Shown here in pieces: positions 52,601-61,600 of a stretch of 64,000 nucleotides of DNA. This DNA comes from Lumbricus terrestris (lineage: Eukaryota; Annelida; Clitellata; Crassiclitellata; Lumbricidae). The notes under the pieces are model-generated. The model had not been told where the DNA came from. It searched no databases and saw only the letters and a program-made list of their open reading frames with translations. The stretch lies in assembly GCA_949752735.1 (NCBI GenBank), contig OX457037.1, positions 68,005,811 through 68,069,810 of the forward strand, read 5' to 3'. Numbering within the stretch: the first letter of the stretch is position 1; the number at the start of each line of letters is the position of its first letter. Position numbers and translations under genes: made by a program.

Positions 52601-55600
52601 ACACCTTGTAACTTTGTCAAATGTCGCTCTTCTCTTCATTCAGCATCCGCTGGAAAGTATGTAGTTCCTGGTAAACGTCTTGTTTTTGGCCGACGTTCTT
52701 TCACATTTGCTGGTCCCTTCATCTGGAACTCTCTGCCTCCTTATGTTCGTAACTCCCCTAACGAGACTATCTTTCGCTCTAAACTGAAAACTTTCCTCTT
52801 TGAGTCTACCTATACTATAGATAGTTTTCATGGCCGCCGAACTTCAATGTGCACTTCTGAGCTTTGTAAGGAGGGCATTATCAAATTTCAGTTGTATTGT
52901 ATTGTATATAACAAACGAAGAGTATAAAAACCTGCCAGCCTTCTGTGACATTGGGTCCAATCAACTGCAATGCTCGGGAGTAGTCCCACATTAGAATTTA
53001 TGTATTTATGGTTCGTCCTATGGAGAATTTTCTTTTCGCACTCATCAGCGATCGATTGTTTAGACGCAGTCACTCTCGGGAGTAGTCCCACATTAATTTT
53101 GCGCATCCTGATCCTAAACACTGCGTTTACTAGCATTCGAGTAACGCATTTTCCATTTTATAGGTAGTTTTCCCCACACCATCTGAATTTCATCCGGTGG
53201 GATTAAAAGGTGTCAATTATAATAAAAACAGTTATGTTTTACTTGTGTGCATCGTGTAAAATAAATTTCCGTAATGAACCCTTAATGGTGAACTCTACAA
53301 TGTTGATACGATGTCAACAAATGGTTAGTTTACTAACAACGGCAAAGAAGAGAAGATGTTCGCCAACAGTTAACGTGTCATATAAAATGCTGTGCTGTGG
53401 ACAGAGGCCGAGGTTTTGTCTGATCACATCCGTTTCTCGTGTTATATCGAATCCGTTTATGAAGGCTGTGCCTTTCGACGGTGGCAGAAAACCTGCAAAG
53501 CAAACACACTAGCCAATCAGTTGCACCCAACATTCCAGAAGAATTTCTATAATACTGAGCTTAATCGTAATCGTAATCTCCAGACTTCTAAAGCGTTACT
53601 CGAACGTCAAGCGCGGGCACCAGCTTATTCACGAGCGCCGCGTCGAGTCAAAAGGGTTGTCCGATTACTGTGAGTAGATCTACAGAAACGAAACTGACAG
53701 AGGGGAAAGAAAAGACATTATAAAAACACAAGAAGACAAGAAAAACAGAAGAACAAAGGCGATAAAGAGAATTATGAAGTGAAACTGAACAAGAACAAGG
53801 TGAAGAACAAAAGGACACTTATAACTATGGATGAGAAATAAATAGATTAGGCCTAATATATAAGCAACATTAGAACTACTTACCTGTTAACATCAACATG
53901 GCCGTTGTTTTCCCGGCTCCGTTGTGCCCCACTAGAGCGGTTATGTTGCCTTCATACATGTCGAGATTAATGTCTTTGACTGCGGCCGACTTCGGCTTCC
54001 ATCCAAATTTCTACATGATATACAATGCATGGTGTCTGTACTAATAGACGGTAATTATAGGTCACGAGTGATAATGTCTTTATGAAATCCAATAAAATTT
54101 GGTCACTTCTACGACGCTGATAGGCTATCAGATTGCACAGGGAACATAGGCCTTAGTTATTTAAATCAAATCAAATCAAAATTTTATTGGTCCGTTTGTA
54201 ACAACAACAAGCACACCAAGTCAGGTACAAAAGTAACACAAAGCATCTCCATGCAGTATCGCCAAGTTGTCAATCCAATAACTTAATTAGGTAACATAAA
54301 ATTATTCAGACATAATAGCCAAGACTGGGATAATCTACAAAGGAGTAGGCTAGGTAAGGATTGCGAAGGTCTGTCTCTGCCATTCTGAATGGAGAGTAGA
54401 ACAGGGAGGTGATTTGACCGACGATTCTATTGAGCGTAGACTCGAACCCGACCTGGGCGAGCGGACCAAAGTCCTCCGTGCCAACCTTCTCGTGGGGCGA
54501 ACTGTTAGTATTCTCTGTTAACAGGGAGGAACGAACGGGGGCGGCAGGCAAACCTGAAGAAGGTAATGGCAAACCACCTCTTTATTTTGCCAAGAAAACT
54601 GCCATGATAGGCATTTGGGCCTAACAATGGCTAACATACTTTAATTTCAGTTGCAACTGAAGGTTTTCTAGATGATATTTTAATTAACACTCGTTAAGCG
54701 ATTCGGGGTCAAACCTTAGTCAGTCCTCTGATCTGAATCCCTGCTTTAGCATCCGGCAATGGAATTTCAAAGTAAGGTCTTCTGTCTTCTGGAACCAGAG
54801 TCATGAAATCGTCGTTCGTTAACGTTATCTTATCTCCTCTCCTTCCCAGCCAGAACCCTTTCTGCAGACGAACAAATGCCGCATTCAAACAACCTTCGAT
54901 AGTTTGTTTCCTATTCCTAAAAATACTTATTCGAACCACTAAAACCCAGATTGAAAATAACTTCTTAACAAGGATCACACATGCTGCGTATGGCTTATTC
55001 CAACCAAATATCAACTTACACAAAACATACGAGTGCGTTACGAGTCTGTAAAATTCAGCGAATACCAGCATAGTACCCTATCTTCCTGTGGCAAAAAATG
55101 TAAGGCAAATATAAGAATTATGCATTAATTCATTAATTCATTCACTCATTCATTATTCATTCATTCTGTGAAATGCAACGGGCATATAGGCAGACACTTG
55201 AATTTGTGAATTCGCCCAATGAGCCGAACACCCGAGCGCAGAACCCGATCTAATCGTCCCCAAGGCGGGTGGCCAACAAGGATGGAGCAACAATGGTCGA
55301 TTCGATTAGTAGCAAATGATGGATGGATCCGATTTGACCAGGGTCTATGACAACAGAGGTCGTTACCCTGGACAAAAATCTGCTCGGCATATTACAGCAC
55401 TTGAGAGCTTAGGCATTCAGAAGAACAACTATACTAGCCTCGTGAGAAAGAAAGCGAGCAACCACACGGAGTTTGAGGCTGATAGCAACAGCTTCGAGAG
55501 ACAAAGCCAACTTGCTGGAAGAAACTAAATTCTCGGTGAAGAATTGTGATGGAAAAATAATAACAGGAAGAATCTGAGCAAGCTGCAGCATATCATTAAT

Positions 55601-58600
55601 TCATAACGAAAATTTAAATAGCCTCCTTCAAGAAGACTACTCAGAGGCGCTCCCAGTCCAGCCACAACCAAATAGAAAGGTCTTAAGCAACTGGAAGAAA
55701 GTATGGAATTTATTCCGAGGTCGTAAGCGCAGCGCGATCGGAAGCCTTTTCCATTTTCCAAGTGGAGGAACCAACGAACGAGAAGACTCGATGTCTGAAC
55801 GAGGCACCAGAAGTTATACCCTAACCGCAGAGCGGAATACTCTGTAGTTGCCGACGACCACCCAGCTAAAACCGACATCACAGTGGCGCTAGAACCCAGT
55901 GGCCTAATGTCACATTTAAAATGTCATGGTTGCCGAATCTCTCTCCTCTTCCCTCGCATTGCCCTTCTGCTTCCTACTTTTTTTCTGTTCTCTTTCCATC
56001 CACCTCTGCCGCTGTCCTTCTGTCGTTTTTTTGCTCTAGCCACATCGCTTTTAACTTCTCTCCCTTCATTTCCTTCTCTATCCTTTGTTTCTACCATTGT
56101 TTCTTTCACTCTGTTTATATCACACATCCAAAGTTTTATAACGCTTACTTGCAATCTTTGAACTCTACCGTTTACTCATTCCATAATCAGAACTAGACCT
56201 TTGCTAGAATTTTTTCAATTCTGCGTATTAAACGAAGGAGCGCTTTTCAAATCGATATTATAAAATTAAACACGTTTCTCTTATGCTTGATTGGAGCTAC
56301 AAATCGACCTTGAATTGTGTGTAAGATATCGCCAATATTCATGTAGCCTACTGACCGTAAAGAGAAAGAAGAACGGTTGCGGAGTTCCGAATTCACCGGG
56401 TATAACAGCATCCAAATATAAGGTAAGAATCGAGTAGATGACTGCGTCGACTGATAGCATGATCAGAACGTGAGCCATCGTATAATCATCTCCTGCATTC
56501 GCCGAAGACCAAATGTTGCTCCAGTGTAAGTCAATGTCTGGTCCAATGAAACAGCCACAACATTTCAACAGCCAAATTATGATTTAAATTATTTCCTCGT
56601 TTTGCAAAACATGATGACCAACTGGTCAGAGTCTGGTCTCAGTGGTTAGTGTCGTTGTTAATACCTGAATCCTCAAGACCAACACAAAGGTAAGACTTTG
56701 AGTCTGAAGACCAAGACCAAGACCATAATGATTGGTCTCAAGACCAACGGTCTCAAGACCAATGGTCTCAAGACCAATGGTCTCAAGACCAATGGTCTCA
56801 AGACCAATGGTCTCAAGACCAATGGTCTCAAGAACAAGACCAAGACATTTGTTTTTGGCTTTGAAACCAACTAATCTTGGCCTTGGTCTTAAACGTTAAA
56901 CCCCTGGACCAAGACTTTAAAAGTTAACAATGATACCTTAGCCTCAACTGACAAGTTTAATAACCCGCCATTTGAATTAAAACACGATTCCATCAGTTCA
57001 TTCAAGCGAACACCTCTAAGCGCAGACTGCAGATAATTCGGAATTGGTATTTAGAACGGACTCCCGGACAATTCGGAGCCGACATTTCGGAGCCGGACAA
57101 TTCGAAGCCGGAGAATTCGGAGCGGACAATTAGGAGCAACCACGAATTATTCTCATCAATGACACAACAATTCTAGGTCGACTTCCATATTAGCAAGAAT
57201 TGTTTTTATAATTATAGGCCTATCCAACACCGATTTCAACAACACTATTTTCATAAATCCAACTACTCTTTAGGCCTCGATCCGCTCCAAATTGTCCGCT
57301 TTGAATTGTCCGCTCCAAATTGTCCGCTCTGAATTGTCCGCTTCGAATTGTCCGGCTTCGAATTGTACGAACACCCTTAGAAAGGTCCTCCGAAAATGCG
57401 AAATTGTGCCTGTTACATTGCATAAAGACCAAAATGCTCCAAGGTTCTGGCTCAGACCTGATAATTATGTCGATCCTCATGCAAATTCAGACGTGTCAAA
57501 AATGCGTTCACAGCTTTACAAACACTAGAATCCAACCCACCCCGTTTTGCCATTTGGTCGAGATCTAATTATATATGTGTTTGCAGACCTGCATGAAAGA
57601 GATAGCAATAATTTAAGACTTATTAGCCTCATTAGTTAGTTGATTAAAATTTGTTGCAGTATGTGTGTATTTTAACGACTGCGAGAGCCTATGTGAGAGA
57701 AGTAACAGATGGGTCGTTAGTTGCGAGAAGCAACTGAGGGATCTGAGAGTCTTCCATAAGGTTCACATTTGTAGTTGTAAGGCACGTGAACAAGTCTTCA
57801 TCTGACCGACGTTTGGTGTATGGGCGTTACTATTAATCATCAATCTATTGCAGACAAAATTAATATCCAAAATTTTCATCATGTCAAAGTAGGCAGGTGA
57901 TGAAAACCATGGATTGCCGCAAAGAAATAAAGTCTTTGATCCTGTTCTCTTTTCAATGAAATGATCGGTTGAGATCCTTCAATACCTCTGAATGTCTGCT
58001 CGCTTCGATTCGACCAACTCAATTCAAGGTCAGCAAATTCGGGGGCACTGCCTCATCAATGTGAAACATCTGCTTCCCAACAGGGCTGTTTTAAAGAAAT
58101 TTTTAGAACTATACAGCCCCTTATTTTCTTTTCAATTCTCCATGGTAAATTACTTCCAATCGGAGGACAACGACCTTTTTGCTAGTTTTAACTGTACAGA
58201 AGAGCTTCTACAACTGCATAACTCTGTTTAGAATTGCACATTTTGTGTACAACTGCACGTTAAAAAAAGCTCTGCTTCCAAATGCTTTGAATACTCGAAA
58301 TAGCGTGTAGACTTTAGTAGTGTCATAAAATCTTGTTTATTCATTAGGTTACTTTATGCTCACAATAATCATCAATCTGTCGTCATAAATTATTGACGTA
58401 CCGAGTGCTTCATGCTGATACATCCTCTTGAATCCGAATCCCATGGCCACGTTGAAATCGAGCGACGCTCCCAGCTTCTGCATAAGGTTCATCTCGTTGT
58501 AGACCTTCGCCAAGGTGAAATACGGGATGAAAGAGAGGTAGTAAAGTACACCACAAACAGCCGCTCCGTAGGTGGCTGTGCGCAAATAAAGATTAAGAGG

Positions 58601-61600
58601 TTGAAGTTAACGAATTTGAAAAAATATTAGTGGAATTGAAAGCGGTTAATTAGATCTACTCCGTTGTCATGGCGATCATAAGCCAATCTGATTTCAGTAA
58701 TGTGATGCAATAGGTAGAGTATAAACAAATATGTAGTTAGGTCTTTAGAATGAGATCTAAAGACATAATAATATATTGTTTCACCACCAAGTGTGTGCAA
58801 CTGTGCGTACTATTTTGTGAGCAATTGAAAGTACTAAGTAGCCTCACTAGCGGAAAGTCTGTGTTATTTTGTGTTATTGGCGTCCGAATTGGAGATTTAT
58901 AGTTTAGAAGTATAATTATTTGTGGTAAGTAGCTTAATACCAACATGGGTTATTCACATATAGAAAACTTCACCTTAAAACTGCTCATTACTTCTCAATT
59001 CTAATCACTAGGCCTAAATACATTATAAACAGCGCCTAATATCAATTCTCGTTTGCTATAATCATAATTATTATGGATTACTTTTACTTTGCGTTCATTT
59101 TCCATGGAAGTGGGCCGACTTGAGCAGGGCCGTCTTATGGTCATTGTAGGCCCTAGGCACTTTTGCATATTAATCTATTCGTAGGCCCCTTATAGGGCCT
59201 AACCAACTCAACTCTGTATTAGGCCTAATTCAAATTGCAACACATTTACATTATTTCTTAAAATTATGCTGAACCATGTTTTGTGTTTGTCAACGCATTC
59301 AGTTTTGATTTAAATTCTCAGTCTACTTTTTGTAATATTTATTTTCGATATCCGCTAAATGTAGGCCTAATATTTCCGGTTTCCGATTTTCGACTTTCGG
59401 TTAGCGGCGTTTCGGTCTAAATTCTAATTAAAAATCGCCATCGCTTTTTAAATTTTAATTTATTAAATTATTAATGCAATTTTCTAAAATAATCATGTCT
59501 GATGGTTATAAGAGGAAACACGAGTCTGTATTTGAGAAACCAATAAATCTGTAGCTGAAATGATTAGGTCACAAATAGCTGACAAGGTGGTCTCTAGTTT
59601 TCCAAAATAATGTCAATTTTGCTTTTCGAATTTATCTCTCTATTTTTGGAACAAGTTGTGAAGGTGAACGTTCTTTTTCGAAACTGAAAATTATCAAAAA
59701 TTACCTTCGGTCAACGATGGGACAGTCACGATTATCCTCCGTTGCATTAGGCCTACTTTAAATTGAAAGCGACTTAATGCAAGAAATGACATTTGAAGCC
59801 GTTAGGCCTATAAGCGATTTCGCGAATGCAAAGAACCGCAAAGTTAACATAATATAGCTTAGCCAATGTTACTTTACTGTTTTATTAGCTAACTCTAGCC
59901 TTAAAAAAGGTGGCTCGTTAAAATTAAATTTGCAAGTTTTTGTTTTCTGTTTTTTTCCCGGTCATTGACCAATAATTGCATTTATTTTTTAATATATTTT
60001 TTTAGGATTTCGTAGGCCCCTGGTAAGTTCGTAGGCCCTAGGCACAGTGCCTACTGTGCCTACTGGATAAGACGGCCCTGCACTTGAGTCTGTCAGTGTA
60101 TGGTCCTTACCTTTTGTGAAAAGAGTAGAAACAACGAAGCAGAAGGTGATGATGGATATGGAGTAGAGTAGCAGGAAGACGAATGTGACAGTGGATGAGC
60201 TGTTGGCTATCACTGATCCGTAACGAGTGAACGAAGCATGTAAGAGAATCGTCATAATGACGACAGTTATGATCATGAACAGCAGGTATTTGACGAACCA
60301 CGAAGACCAGTAGAGCCATGAACGCATCCCCATCAGCTTCATCAAGTCCTGCATGATGTTCACAAATAATGTCACATCTAAATGTATCTGAACGTTACTG
60401 TAGTAATTTTTTTAATGTTTAAAATTATGGCATTTGTTTTGTCAGCGTCGAGCAAATTCGAAGTAGGACTAAATGAGGCAAGAATAATGATTAGCAGTAA
60501 AAATGAAAACAATGACGTTAGAATTAATTAATTAGTCAATTTAGTTAACTAATTCATTCATTCATTCATTCACTCATTCATTTAGTCATTCCCTTCTAGC
60601 CCATTGCTTTATTAATTAATTAATTAATTAATTAATTAATTAATCCAGTTATTCACTCGCTCACTCATCCTACTAGGCTGAGAACTGAGTCAAACATTTT
60701 CATTGAAATGGATTTCAAATCTGTTATAAGAAATTTCATTAAGAGCCGAAATGAAGATCGTAATCGTTTTCTCCAAGCAACAAAAGGGTTAGGCCTACTC
60801 GAAAGTCAAGCGCAGGCGCCAGCTTATACAAGAGTAGGCCTACCGTCGAGTGCTAACACAAAATACCCTTCCTTTAATTGGAAGATTGTCTGTTAAAAAA
60901 TGAGACGGGATTCGCTCAATAATATTAATTAAATACCATATCCTTTTAGTTTGAGGGTCAATCCCTGACCAATGACTTTCCTCTGGAACACAGTCCCGTC
61001 AGGGTGACGCGATAAAAGCGCGCAGAACAAAAGCGCGCAGTCTCAGAACACGCATGACAAATACGCTCAGATAAATGAGCGCAAAAATTGACAATAACTG
61101 AAACAATTATTTAAAGTAGAAATAAACTAGAATTATAAAAACTTTACCCATAGGAAAACACAAAAAACAAGTTACTAAAATATAATTTAAATCAGAAATT
61201 GTTGCGAGAAAAGTTCGAAAAGTTGATAAAGCAGACCTGTTACCTTGAATTTGTTTTCCTTCTCCAGCACAATTTCCCGACAGATTATTGGGGCAATAAC
61301 GATAAAGCTGATAAGAATGAAAAAGGACAATGTATGCTCCATGAGATCATTCATTGAATCTGAGTTGTATGGAGGAAACGGATATTGCTTCAGTAGAGTC
61401 GTTATGTTCATCGTTGCTGGGTCGAAACTCTGGTTCACTTCGGCGATTAGACTCAGATCAACTGACATCTGAATCGCCAGGAAACCTTCTTCTTTATACA
61501 CTACAACGCATGAATCACCTCTGTCAGTATTGTGGATTTTTATATTCCGGAAACTATTAGGTTCTATAGTCACCTATCATTGGATGATTGTTCTCAATTC

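Larger units (their letters stand above)
56538..58401 (-). other. Intron of gene A with minisatellite and inverted arrays
   Basis: 1.9 kb; see the arrays at 56735-56831 and 57060-57370. The remainder is unrecognised. Confidence 0.55.
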
